A stretch of DNA of 64,000 nt from Roseobacter sp. MED193. GTDB lineage: Bacteria > Pseudomonadota > Alphaproteobacteria > Rhodobacterales > Rhodobacteraceae. The position numbers were made by a program, and so were the translations under genes. The stretch lies in assembly GCF_000152965.1 (NCBI RefSeq), contig NZ_CH902583.1, forward strand, positions 3,477,694-3,541,693. The letters run 5' to 3'. This document shows positions 25,964 through 33,845 of this stretch, piece by piece (within the stretch, counting starts at the first letter, position 1; the number at the start of each line of letters is the position of its first letter). The notes beneath the pieces are model-generated. The model had not been told where the DNA came from. It saw only the letters and a program-made list of their open reading frames with translations, and ran no database searches.

Positions 25964-26730
25964 GTGCGGCAGCCAAGAGGGTCCTGATAACGGCGGGTGG
26001 CTCCGGCATTGGCCGTGCCATGGCAGAAGGGTTTGCCGCCGCAGGGTTCAAGGTCTGGATTACCGACCTTGATCCCGACACAGTGGCCAATCTACCCCCC
26101 GGCTGGCGTGGGACGGTTGCAAATGCCGCCGATGAGGTCTCGGTCCAGGCGCTGTTTGATGAGATCGCTGAACAGTGGGGCGGCCTAGAGGTGCTCTGTG
26201 CCAATGCAGGCATTGCTGGTCCAACGGCCTTGGTTGAGGATGTGGCTTTGCAGGACTGGCGTGCCTGCGTCAGCGTCAATCTGGAGGGGGCGTTTTTGGC
26301 AGCCAAATACGCCACCCCGATAATGAAGGCAGCCAAGGCTGGATCCATCATCGTGACCTCTTCTACCGCGGGGCAATATGGCTATCCAAACCGGGCGCCC
26401 TATGCGGCGGCCAAATGGGCCATGGTGGGGTTGACCAAAACCCTGGCGATGGAGCTAGGGCCTTACGGTATTCGCGCCAATGTGATCTGTCCCGGTGCCG
26501 TCGAGGGGCCGCGCATGGAGGGGGTTCTGGAACGCGAAGCGGCGGCCAAGGGCATGACGCGGGATCAGGTCTATGATGGCTATGCAGCAGGCACGTCAAT
26601 GCGCAGCTTTGTCGAGGCAAGTGATATTGCCAATATGGCGGTCTTCTTAGGCTCGGATGGGGCCCGGCTGGTCTCGGGACAGGTGATTGCTGTGGATGGT
26701 CATACAGAGAATCCCGACCCCAAGGTTTAG
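25960..26730 (+). CDS. SDR-family NAD(P)-dependent oxidoreductase
   Basis: 256 aa from a GTG that overlaps the end of the carnitine dehydrogenase gene by four bases. Classical short-chain dehydrogenase: TAGGSGIG at 12-19 (TGxxxGIG with Thr then Ala), CANAGIAG near residue 83, catalytic Ser in VTSSTAGQYG, Tyr/Lys in YAAAK and the IRANVICPGAVEGPRM segment. The exact substrate is not known. The translational coupling indicates a role in the carnitine or downstream betaine pathway, perhaps as an alternative hydroxy-acid dehydrogenase. Confidence 0.88.
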   Translation: MSAAAKRVLITAGGSGIGRAMAEGFAAAGFKVWITDLDPDTVANLPPGWRGTVANAADEVSVQALFDEIAEQWGGLEVLCANAGIAGPTALVEDVALQDWRACVSVNLEGAFLAAKYATPIMKAAKAGSIIVTSSTAGQYGYPNRAPYAAAKWAMVGLTKTLAMELGPYGIRANVICPGAVEGPRMEGVLEREAAAKGMTRDQVYDGYAAGTSMRSFVEASDIANMAVFLGSDGARLVSGQVIAVDGHTENPDPKV

Positions 26731-26744
26731 GAGGACCGCACCCT

Positions 26745-26782
26745 GCTCAGGCTCAAACCCCTGCCAGGGCTTGAGCCTGAGC
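26745..26782 (+). terminator. Long hairpin after the carnitine operon
   Basis: GCTCAGGCTCAA (26745-26756) pairs with TTGAGCCTGAGC (26771-26782); the 14-base loop itself contains CCCT/AGGG. It begins 15 bases after the SDR stop. No T-run follows. It is likely the 3' end structure of the rightward transcript, convergent with the regulator gene to its right. Confidence 0.55.
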
Positions 26783-26857
26783 GGCGCGCTGACGCGCGCC
26801 TGACGAAAGGTGCGGGGCCATCGCAGACCGCAACCGCGTCTCGGGGCGTAAAGGGGA

Positions 26858-27721
26858 CTAGCTGTTGATTGCGGCCTTCAGAGCGCGAAAGCGCCCGGCC
26901 ACCTGTCGCGCGGTAATGTCGGCTTCGCGCACAAGCTGGTCAAAATGCCCAGTGAAGGTCTCGATACGTTCGCGATCCCGAAACGCGATATAGTGGCTGC
27001 CTCCATAGAGGACACAGAGCAGGGGGCCAAAAATAGTCAGGGGTGAGGAGAATAGCCGTTTTGCATCAAATAGATAGATGCGCAAACGGGGGTAGAGCTG
27101 GGTGGTAAGGCGCTCGAATTGGTCTAGCTGCTCCAGCCGTATCTCCAGCGGCAGGCCAGAGTAGTACCCGGTCGCATGGGCAAAGCTTTCCAACTCGTAG
27201 ATCGGCAGAGTGATCTCATAATCAGACTGTGACTGGCGCATCCAGGACAGACGATCCTCGGAGGCGCCAATCGCCTGATCCGCAGTGCGCCCCAAATGTG
27301 GCGCATATTCCCATTCCAGCAGGGCGCGGGTCTTCAGCATATCCGGCAGGGCAGCGGGTACATGGCGAATTTTGTAACCTGCGGCCTCGCGGTGCCAGTC
27401 AAAGATCCGCTGATCTACCAGCGCGCGCGGGGCCTTGCTCAGGGAGAGGCTGGCAGCCATTAGCTCTGCCGCGCTTTCGGGCCGATCCGACAGCGACAAG
27501 AGCCAATCGGCGGAAACCCCGAGTACAGAGGCACAGGCGCCAACCACATGGGCGTTGGGTAGGCGGGCACCGTCGTCATTGAGCAATTGCGATATAGTTG
27601 AGCGATCAACCCCGGTGCCTCGCGCTAGGGCGCTTTGACTGAGGCCACTGTCATTGAGGGCGCGAATGAGGCGCGTACGGAACTGTTCGGCACGAAGGCG
27701 TTTGTCTATTTTTTGCGGCAT
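26858..27721 (-). CDS. XRE-family transcriptional regulator
   Basis: 287 aa. The N-terminal helix-turn-helix (about residues 13-70) has SGLSQSALARGTGVDRSTISQLLND and a following SVLGVSADWLLSLSDRPES, typical of Cro/CI HTH proteins. The remaining 200 residues form an unrecognised effector domain (ALLEWEYAPHLGRTADQAIG, YELESFAHATGYYSGLPLEIRLEQLDQFERL, IYLFDAKRLFSSPLTIFG) that may sense a ligand. It faces the carnitine operon and diverges from DUF2061. Its targets are unknown. Confidence 0.85.
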   Translation of the reverse strand: MPQKIDKRLRAEQFRTRLIRALNDSGLSQSALARGTGVDRSTISQLLNDDGARLPNAHVVGACASVLGVSADWLLSLSDRPESAAELMAASLSLSKAPRALVDQRIFDWHREAAGYKIRHVPAALPDMLKTRALLEWEYAPHLGRTADQAIGASEDRLSWMRQSQSDYEITLPIYELESFAHATGYYSGLPLEIRLEQLDQFERLTTQLYPRLRIYLFDAKRLFSSPLTIFGPLLCVLYGGSHYIAFRDRERIETFTGHFDQLVREADITARQVAGRFRALKAAINS

Positions 27722-27831
27722 ATGGTGATAAATAACAGCAATGATGAGAAAAGTTAACCATATTCAGAATTTTCCACAGCACCAGATCCCCCTACTGATT
27801 GTCTAACGGCATCAATAGGAGCACAGCCCAT

Positions 27832-28089
27832 ATGGAAACTCGCAAGCGATCCCTCGTTAAGGCCTTGGTCTGGAACGCAATTGGCTTTGCCTCCATGGTG
27901 CTGGTTGGATTTCTGGCGACCGGGTCGGCCAAGCTCGGAGGCACCATGGCTCTGATCAATACCGCCTTGGGCTTTGGCTGTTATGTGATCTACGAGCGGG
28001 TTTGGAGCCGGATCTCCTGGGGGCTCCGCAGTGAGTTTCGTGGCGAGGGCCAGATCGCGGAACGGCTTGCAGGGCAGGCCAATGTCTGA
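27832..28089 (+). CDS. DUF2061 small membrane protein
   Basis: 85 aa from the ATG at 27832, preceded by AGGAG (27817-27821). METRKRSLVKALVWNAIGFASMVLVGFLATGSAKLGGTMALINTALGFGCYVIYERVW shows the DUF2061 pattern: a basic N-terminus, two membrane helices and the YYxHERxW-like end (YVIYERVW). Function unknown; members often sit beside sulfur or lipid genes. Its stop overlaps the start of the desaturase gene (ATGTCTGA), so the two are co-translated. Confidence 0.85.
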   Translation: METRKRSLVKALVWNAIGFASMVLVGFLATGSAKLGGTMALINTALGFGCYVIYERVWSRISWGLRSEFRGEGQIAERLAGQANV

Positions 28090-29011
28090 TCCGCAACAGG
28101 ATTTCGACTGCTGGCGATCGATGCCGTGCGGCGTCGAATGGGGGACTTTGGCGCTGATGCTAGGCTGCTATGGTCTTTGGGGCGGGGTACTGCTTTATTT
28201 GCCGGGTGTGAGCCTTATCCTGACGGTGCTGTGCCTCGGCTGTCTGGCGGGGCTGCATTCCTCGCTCACCCATGAGGCGCTGCATGGGCACCCGTTTCGC
28301 AGCCGGTTGCTGAACGAGGCGCTGATGTTCCTACCACTTACCCTGTTTGTGCCCTATGGCCGGTTTCGCGACACCCATTTGGCCCATCACCGTGATGAGA
28401 GGCTGACAGACCCTTATGATGATCCAGAGACAAATTTTCAGGATCCCAATGTCTGGGCTGAGATGCCGGGCTGGCGGCGGTTTCTCCTACAGGTCAATAA
28501 CACGCTGCTTGGGCGGGTTGTGTTGGGGCCATTGCTTGGGCAGATCTGTTTCATGGGGGCAGACTGGCGTCTGGCGCGTGGGGGAGATTGGGCTGTAGTG
28601 CGGGATTGGATCCTGCACGGGCTGGGCTGTGGGCTGGTGGTCTGGATCACCCTGGCGACGCCAACACCAATTTGGGCGCTCTGTCTTGGTGCCTATATCG
28701 GGTTGGCCTTGGTGAAGATCCGTACCTTCCTGGAACATCGCGCCCATGAGGACTGCCATAGCCGAACCGTGGTGATCGAAGACCCTGGACCGCTGGCTTG
28801 GCTGTTTTTGAACAATAACCTGCATATCGTGCACCATTTGCATCCAGGTGTGCCCTGGTATGCCCTACCAAGGCTGTATCGGGAAAACCGTGATCGGTAT
28901 CTGGAGGTCAATCAGGGCTATTTTTATCGGAGCTACAAGGAGGTCTTTGTTCGCTACCTGTTGCGCCGCAAAGATCCCGTGCCGCATCCGCTCTGGTCTT
29001 CCAGAGAGTAG
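28082..29011 (+). CDS. Membrane fatty acid desaturase-family protein
   Basis: 309 aa from the ATG overlapping the DUF2061 stop by eight bases. Three histidine boxes of the membrane di-iron desaturases are visible: HEALHGH (about residues 73-79), HLAHH near 110, and NNNLHIVHHLHPGVPW near 250 (H-x2-HH). Several membrane segments flank them. The likely substrate is an acyl chain or a related lipid, but hydroxylases and ketolases share this fold. No ferredoxin gene is adjacent. Confidence 0.88.
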   Translation: MSDPQQDFDCWRSMPCGVEWGTLALMLGCYGLWGGVLLYLPGVSLILTVLCLGCLAGLHSSLTHEALHGHPFRSRLLNEALMFLPLTLFVPYGRFRDTHLAHHRDERLTDPYDDPETNFQDPNVWAEMPGWRRFLLQVNNTLLGRVVLGPLLGQICFMGADWRLARGGDWAVVRDWILHGLGCGLVVWITLATPTPIWALCLGAYIGLALVKIRTFLEHRAHEDCHSRTVVIEDPGPLAWLFLNNNLHIVHHLHPGVPWYALPRLYRENRDRYLEVNQGYFYRSYKEVFVRYLLRRKDPVPHPLWSSRE

Positions 29012-29029
29012 CTCTGCATAAAGGCGCCT

Positions 29030-29932
29030 ATGTTGACTTGGATTCCCGTCTCGATAGCCGCCGCCACGTTTCAAACCCTGCGCTTTATGCTGCAAAAGGT
29101 CCTGAGCAAGGTCACCCTGTCCCCCGGTGGGGCCACTTTTGCCCGCTTCGCCTATTCAGCGCCCTTTATCCTCAGCGGCTTGGCAATCTACCTCTTTGTA
29201 AGTGGGCAAAGCCTGCCCTATATGGGGCCGCAGTTCTGGGCCTTTGCCCTGATCGGCAGTGTGTCGCAAATTTTGGCGACGATCTGTGTGGTTGCCCTGT
29301 TTAAGCAGCGCAATTTTGCTGTGGGTATTACCTTCAAAAAGACCGAAGTGATCCAGACCGCCCTTGTTGGGCTGGTTGTCTTGGGGGATGATATTAGCCT
29401 TTGGGGATGGGTGGCCATCCTGTTGGGCCTTTGTGCGGTTCTGGTCCTGTCCAAACCACCGGAAGCCACTGGCGCATGGTGGAAGCATCTGATGAACCGG
29501 GCTTCGAAATTGGGGCTTGGCGCAGGGGTGCTCTTTGCTTTTTCCGCTGTCAGCTACCGTGGGGCCTCGCTGCAACTTGGGGATCTCGCGCCAGTGTTTC
29601 GAGCCGCCGTGACCCTGGCCTCGGTGGTCACCCTGCAGACCTTGTTGATGGTCATCTGGCTGGCCTGGCGTGAGAAGGGCGAGATCACCCGCGTGTGGCA
29701 GGCGCGACGAGTTGCCATCTGGGTGGGGCTGACCAGCCTGGGCGGCTCCTTTTGCTGGTTCTGGGCCTTTACCCTGCAAAACGCCGCCTATGTCAAAGCG
29801 CTAGGGCAGGTGGAGCTATTACTCTCCATCCTGGCGTCCTTGCTCTTTTTCAAAGAAAAGATCAGCCTTCGTGAAGTGGCTGGCATGGGCCTGTTGGTGT
29901 TGTCCATCCTAGCGCTGGGGCTGGCGCTTTAA
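29030..29932 (+). CDS. EamA/DMT-superfamily transporter
   Basis: 300 aa with about ten hydrophobic helices arranged as two EamA repeats, the first about 5-130 and the second about 150-298. Recognisable pieces are AALFKQRNFAVGITFKKTEVIQTALVGLVVLGD at the end of the first repeat and ALGQVELLLSILASLLFFKEKISLREVAGMGLLVLSILAL at the end of the second. Drug/metabolite exporter type; the substrate is unknown. The gene follows the desaturase by 18 bases and may be co-transcribed. Confidence 0.87.
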   Translation: MLTWIPVSIAAATFQTLRFMLQKVLSKVTLSPGGATFARFAYSAPFILSGLAIYLFVSGQSLPYMGPQFWAFALIGSVSQILATICVVALFKQRNFAVGITFKKTEVIQTALVGLVVLGDDISLWGWVAILLGLCAVLVLSKPPEATGAWWKHLMNRASKLGLGAGVLFAFSAVSYRGASLQLGDLAPVFRAAVTLASVVTLQTLLMVIWLAWREKGEITRVWQARRVAIWVGLTSLGGSFCWFWAFTLQNAAYVKALGQVELLLSILASLLFFKEKISLREVAGMGLLVLSILALGLAL

Positions 29933-29967
29933 CCCAGCCTCGCAGGCTTTGTGGGCTTGCGCCGGGC

Positions 29968-30699
29968 TCAGTCGATCTCGGGCATCGGGCGACCTTTGAG
30001 ACGCAGGAACAGGCTCTCTTCGTCGTTGTTGCAGAAATAGGGCACGCTGGTTGGCGGGGTTCGGTCTTTCAGGCGGCCTGTGACCTCTGCCAGAACCACC
30101 TCGGTAATAAAGGGCAGATCAAAGCTGCGCACCTCGCTTAAGGGAATCCATTGCAGATGTGACAGTTCATCCGAGGCCTGGGAGAAGTCATCCAGATCGC
30201 CGGCAATCTCATCGGCATCAATCAGGAAGAACCGTGCATCAAAGCGCCGGGGGCGGCCCGGAGGTGTCAGGGCGCGAAAGACAAACTGCAGCGCCCGGGC
30301 AGAGGGCAGATGTCCGGTGGCGGCAAAGCCCTGCCAATCGGCGGCGATCTCTTGTTGCCATTCGCCAGGATGGCCCAGGATCAGCCCGGTTTCTTCCCAA
30401 AGCTCACGAATGGCGGCAATAGCCAGGGTGTGATCCAGCCCTTCGCTGGCCTGTTCAGCGAGACGGGCACGGCAGATCTCAGGCAGGGGTTGTGCCAGGG
30501 GCACAGTGGCATCCGCCAGATCAACGGCGCCGCCGGGGAAGACAAATTTATTGGGCATAAAGGCGGCTTTGGCCCCGCGTTGTCCCATCAGGACTTTGGG
30601 GCTGTGGCTCATCCGGTCCCGCAAAGCGATGATCGTCGCCGCATTGCGGATCGCGCTGCGGTCCTCGGATGTTACGCCTTGAATTGCTGTATCGCTCAT
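29968..30699 (-). CDS. NUDIX hydrolase with long Nudix-box insertion
   Basis: 243 aa. KFVFPGGAVDLADAT starts the Nudix box, and AAIRELWEETGLILG provides the REx2EExG core; about 40 residues separate them, against the usual 5-7 spacing, as in NUDT19-like and related enzymes. The likely substrate class is a nucleoside diphosphate derivative such as CoA or ADP-sugars. The start MSDTAIQGVTSEDRS has GGGAGAGG upstream. It is followed by nothing on the same strand and is convergent with the DMT gene. Confidence 0.88.
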   Translation of the reverse strand: MSDTAIQGVTSEDRSAIRNAATIIALRDRMSHSPKVLMGQRGAKAAFMPNKFVFPGGAVDLADATVPLAQPLPEICRARLAEQASEGLDHTLAIAAIRELWEETGLILGHPGEWQQEIAADWQGFAATGHLPSARALQFVFRALTPPGRPRRFDARFFLIDADEIAGDLDDFSQASDELSHLQWIPLSEVRSFDLPFITEVVLAEVTGRLKDRTPPTSVPYFCNNDEESLFLRLKGRPMPEID

Positions 30700-30734
30700 A
30701 GACCGGCCTCTCCCGTGTGTTGCTTTTGGGGATG

Positions 30735-31163
30735 TCAGCTCTTGCTGTCAAAGCCATGCATCCGGCGCGCCCATTGGTAGGCGACCACAACCCCTTTTAG
30801 TCTCGGCAAAAGATAGAGAGAAGAGACAATGCAGCCAATCGAGAAAACAGAAAACGTTACGAGAGGTTCCGGGCGCCAGGTGAAATAAACCACATGCAGG
30901 AGCGGAGCCATGATGTGGCCGACCAGAAGGATCGTCAAATAGGCAGGCCCGTCATCCGCACGGGCCTTTGTGAGGTCGAGATTGCAGTTGGAACATCTGC
31001 TATTGATCTTAAGATAGGAGTGCAAAAGATCACCTTTGCCGCAATTGGGGCATTTGCGGCACCAACCTTTGGCAAGGGCTGGCCAGGTGGCGCGCTCATT
31101 TCTGCTCTCATCTGTAACAGTATCTGCGAGCAAATGCGCATTGGAAGCCGGGGACTCGGTCAT
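30735..31163 (-). CDS. DUF983 zinc-ribbon membrane protein
   Basis: 142 aa. The N-terminal soluble part carries WCRKCPNCGKGDLLHSYLKINSRCSNCNLDL, two CxxC pairs (residues about 35-62) forming a zinc ribbon. Two membrane helices (YLTILLVGHIMAPLLHVVYF and LVTFSVFSIGCIVSSLYLL) follow, ending in VVVAYQWARRMHGF, typical of DUF983. Function is unknown. It lies 35 bases upstream of the NUDIX gene, so the two may form an operon. Confidence 0.88.
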   Translation of the reverse strand: MTESPASNAHLLADTVTDESRNERATWPALAKGWCRKCPNCGKGDLLHSYLKINSRCSNCNLDLTKARADDGPAYLTILLVGHIMAPLLHVVYFTWRPEPLVTFSVFSIGCIVSSLYLLPRLKGVVVAYQWARRMHGFDSKS

Positions 31164-31374
31164 TGGATATCCTGTGATTTTGCTGCAATCATCCTCCCTC
31201 TGTGACGTAAAGAAAAGCCAAAGGAAATCTCTGCGGCTGGATGCCGCAATTCAGAGAGCGCAAATTCTGTGGGAAAACTTTTTGAAACTCTTGCGACGGA
31301 AAGACGGCCTGCCTTCGTTTAGCCTTTGTATCCGGCAGCAAAGGGCTGCTTTAGGACCGCTTAGGAGAGCAGAT

Positions 31375-31881
31375 ATGAAACAGACCAAAATTTTCGCAGT
31401 GATCCTTGCAACAGCTGGCGCATTGGCGGCAACCACAGCGATGGCGAAACCTGGCTGTGGCGGCATGGGCGCAAAGATGTCGTTTGAAGAGCTGGACGCC
31501 GATGGCAACGGGGAAGTTACCAAAGCCGAGATGGAAGCCCACAAAGCGGCACGGTTCAGCGCCTCTGATGGCAATGGCGACGGCAAGCTCTCCGCAGAAG
31601 AACTTGTGGCGCAGGCGCAGAAACATGCGGCCAAACGGGTTGAGAAAATGATCAGCCACCTCGATAGTGATGGCGACGGCATGTTGAGTGCGGAAGAAAT
31701 GGCCAATCGTGGTGGACGCCACGGGGATATGTTCAAGCGCATCGACCAAGATGGAAATGGTTCGATCTCGAAAGAAGAGTTCGAACAGGCGAGAGAGCAT
31801 CGCGGTGGCAAACGCCGTAGCGGCCACGGCGGTCCTAGCGGGGACTGTGGAGGTCGTGGTGGGAAAATGGAGCAGAACTGA
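31375..31881 (+). CDS. Exported EF-hand calcium-binding protein
   Basis: 168 aa from the ATG at 31375 with AGGAG (31363-31367) seven bases upstream. Signal peptide MKQTKIFAVILATAGALAATTAMA. Four EF-hand loops follow: DADGNGEVTKAE (41-52), DGNGDGKLSAEE (65-76), DSDGDGMLSAEE (97-108) and DQDGNGSISKEE (124-135), all with acidic residues at positions 1, 3, 5 and 12. The C-terminus is Arg/Gly/His-rich. It probably binds Ca2+ or another divalent metal in the periplasm. It heads a run of a sigma factor and a metal-sensor gene. Confidence 0.92.
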   Translation: MKQTKIFAVILATAGALAATTAMAKPGCGGMGAKMSFEELDADGNGEVTKAEMEAHKAARFSASDGNGDGKLSAEELVAQAQKHAAKRVEKMISHLDSDGDGMLSAEEMANRGGRHGDMFKRIDQDGNGSISKEEFEQAREHRGGKRRSGHGGPSGDCGGRGGKMEQN

Positions 31882-31969
31882 TTAAGCGCCTGTGTTGCAC
31901 TCTAAACCGATATTGCCAGAGCAGCCCCTCTCCCCGGGGCTGCCAGCGCGGGGCGCGCCCGCGGTGAGG

Positions 31970-32555
31970 ATGGCGGCCGTTGGATCGGAAGTAGCACCCG
32001 CCAGCGATGATGCGCTGTTGGTGCTATATGCCAATGGTGATCCTGAGGCCGCGGCTGAATTGATGCAGCGCCTCGCACCGCGCGCTCTTGGCGTGGCGAT
32101 AAGGGTTCTTGGCAACAGGGCTGAGGCCGAGGATATCACCCAAGAGGCGATGATGCGCCTGTGGCGAATGGCGCCGGATTGGCAGCCGGGGCAGGCTAAG
32201 GTCTCCACCTGGCTGTACCGCGTTGTGATGAACCTTTGTATTGATCTCAAACGGCGCCAGCGGGGGGGGCATGTGGATCTGGATGCCATTCCAGATCCTG
32301 AAGATCCGGCCTGCTCTGCCGCGGATCAGTTGCAGATGTGGCGCGGCACGACGCCTTGCAGCAGCTTTGATGCAGTTGCCAGAACGCCAAAGGCAGGCGG
32401 TGGTGTTGCGCCACATCGAGACTGACCAACCCAGAATTTCTGGGATTATGGAGATTAGCGTAGAGGCGGTAGAAAGCCTGACAGCACGGGGCAAACGGGC
32501 CTTGGCCAAGGCGCTGGCCAATCGCAGAGAGGAACTGGGGTATAGCGATGTCTGA
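31970..32555 (+). pseudogene. ECF RNA polymerase sigma factor gene with +1 frameshift
   Basis: Sigma region 2 is intact in one frame (LGNRAEAEDITQEAMMRLWRMAPDWQPGQAKVSTWLYRVVMNLCIDLKRR), continuing to DPACSAADQLQMW near 32340. Region 4 (LAAALMQLPERQRQAVVLRHIE, then ISVEAVESLTARGKRALAKAL) is in the next frame and ends at 32555. Dropping one base in 32340-32350 joins them as QMWRARRLAAAL, the expected family sequence, so there is one surplus base. It is a recent pseudogene, a sequencing error or a site of programmed shifting. The next gene's ATG (32548) overlaps the region-4 frame, implying the joined gene was recently functional. Alternative TTG start at 31892. Confidence 0.8.
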
Positions 32556-32970
32556 TACAGATAAGTCTTTGAACAAAATGGATCATTTGGAGGATCTATT
32601 TGCTGCCGCGCGCAGTGCCCCCACCGAATTGCCAGGGCCCTTGCAGGCCTCTTTGTTGGCTGATGCGCAGCGGGTCCAACAGGAAAGAACCAGTGCCAGA
32701 GACACGGCCTCTGAGACGAGCCAGCTATTGTCCAGCCCGCAGGAACTGTCCCGGCAGATTTGGCGGCAGTTTGTCTCTGCGGTTGGCGGCTGGCCCGCCT
32801 TGGGTGGCTTGGTTGCGGCCAGTCTTTCGGGGCTTTGGATCGGTCTGGCTCCGCCCTCCTTTCTGCCCGACCCGGTTGACAGTTTTGCCTCTTATTCCAG
32901 CGGGTCTCAGGTAGTATCCGATCTAGACTATGACGTGAGCTTTTTGCTCAGCGATGAGGTGTTCGAATGA
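32548..32970 (+). CDS. Single-span membrane protein, putative anti-sigma-like
   Basis: 140 aa. A soluble N-terminal part (about 1-75) is followed by one membrane segment (WPALGGLVAASLSGLWIGLAP, about 88-108) and a short periplasmic tail ending DYDVSFLLSDEVFE. The placement directly after an ECF sigma gene (start overlaps its stop) and before a CnrX-like sensor suggests an anti-sigma role, as in CnrYXH-type systems. No zinc-binding ZAS motif (HxxxCxxC) is present, so this is inferred from position and topology. Its stop overlaps the next start by four bases. Confidence 0.7.
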   Translation: MSDTDKSLNKMDHLEDLFAAARSAPTELPGPLQASLLADAQRVQQERTSARDTASETSQLLSSPQELSRQIWRQFVSAVGGWPALGGLVAASLSGLWIGLAPPSFLPDPVDSFASYSSGSQVVSDLDYDVSFLLSDEVFE

Positions 32971-33446
32971 AGAATGAACAAAACAGGACCCAAGGATCAG
33001 GCATGCGTCCTTGGTTAAAGGTCGTTCTGGCCCTGTCGTTGGCGTTGAACCTGATTGTGGTTGGTATTGGGGCCGGAGCGGCCTGGCGGTTTCACGGTTC
33101 AGGCCACAAGATGGAAGGCCCGCCAATGCTGAGCCGTTTCATCTTTAAAGATATGGGAGGCAGGGAAGTCCATCGCCTGGTGCTAAAACAGGCCGGTGAA
33201 ACTGGAAATGTGCGTAACCGGCGGCGTGCCGAAATGGAACAAACCATCGCCTTGATACGCGCTGAAACCTTGGACGTGACGGCTGTCAGAGCGATTGTTG
33301 AGGCTCATATCGTTGAGAACAATGACCTGATGCGCACCGTCGCAGAGGCCTGGCAGCAGCGCCTGGAAGGCCTGTCTCTGAGAGAACGCAGCAAGCTTGC
33401 GGACCGGATGCAACACCGTCTCGATCATCCTCCCAAAAGGCACTAG
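32967..33446 (+). CDS. Periplasmic heavy-metal sensor, CnrX-like
   Basis: 159 aa. One N-terminal membrane anchor (VVLALSLALNLIVVGIGAGAAWRF, about 16-40), then a helical periplasmic domain with RNRRRAEMEQTIALIRAETLDVTAVRAIVEAHIVENNDLMRTVAEAWQQRLEGLSLRERSKLADRM. This is the heavy-metal-resistance/CnrX/CpxP-like hooked hairpin. It likely controls the sigma/anti-sigma pair in response to metal or envelope stress. It ends the translationally coupled set. Confidence 0.82.
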   Translation: MKNEQNRTQGSGMRPWLKVVLALSLALNLIVVGIGAGAAWRFHGSGHKMEGPPMLSRFIFKDMGGREVHRLVLKQAGETGNVRNRRRAEMEQTIALIRAETLDVTAVRAIVEAHIVENNDLMRTVAEAWQQRLEGLSLRERSKLADRMQHRLDHPPKRH

Positions 33447-33845
33447 GGTCTGAAAGATCCCGCAAATTTTGCTGCACCAGAGCTGGTTTGCAAAACGCGC
33501 AGCTTTTAGCCCAAGCAAAAGAGAGCTGTCGTCGGCTCCTCCTGCATTTCGCGATGTGGCGGTTCCTTTGCGCGATGTGGCCTTGGACCTGCATGTGGGA
33601 TGCCTGCGTCGGTCTTGTCCGCTTTTTTCCCTGTGTGCCCTCAGGGCCTGCTGGACCTGTCGTCTCTGTGCGGCTGGGGTCGCGCCGATAATGGCCCAAG
33701 GCTTTTGTCGGTTTGGTTGATTTGAAGACTGTTGTGACGGAACGTCCTTTCCCACGCAGACTGCAACTAACGCATGTTGTGTTTTGACCCCTTTCAACAT
33801 TTGCAGGGCCGGACCCTAATCGGCCAGAGACTAAAGAGGACGGCC
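33447..33845. other. Intergenic region without a convincing gene
   Basis: About 400 bases between the metal-sensor gene and the carboxyltransferase gene. Short open frames exist on both strands but none has a family match, good start or consistent codon pattern. It probably holds the promoter of the carboxyltransferase gene. A phrase GCGATGTGGC occurs twice near 33555 and 33575, but no longer repeat is seen. Confidence 0.4.

Noticed and set aside
33469-33720. 83-codon Cys-containing plus-strand frame in the gap before the carboxyltransferase
   Set aside because: No homology, no Shine-Dalgarno, and the composition looks like non-coding sequence.
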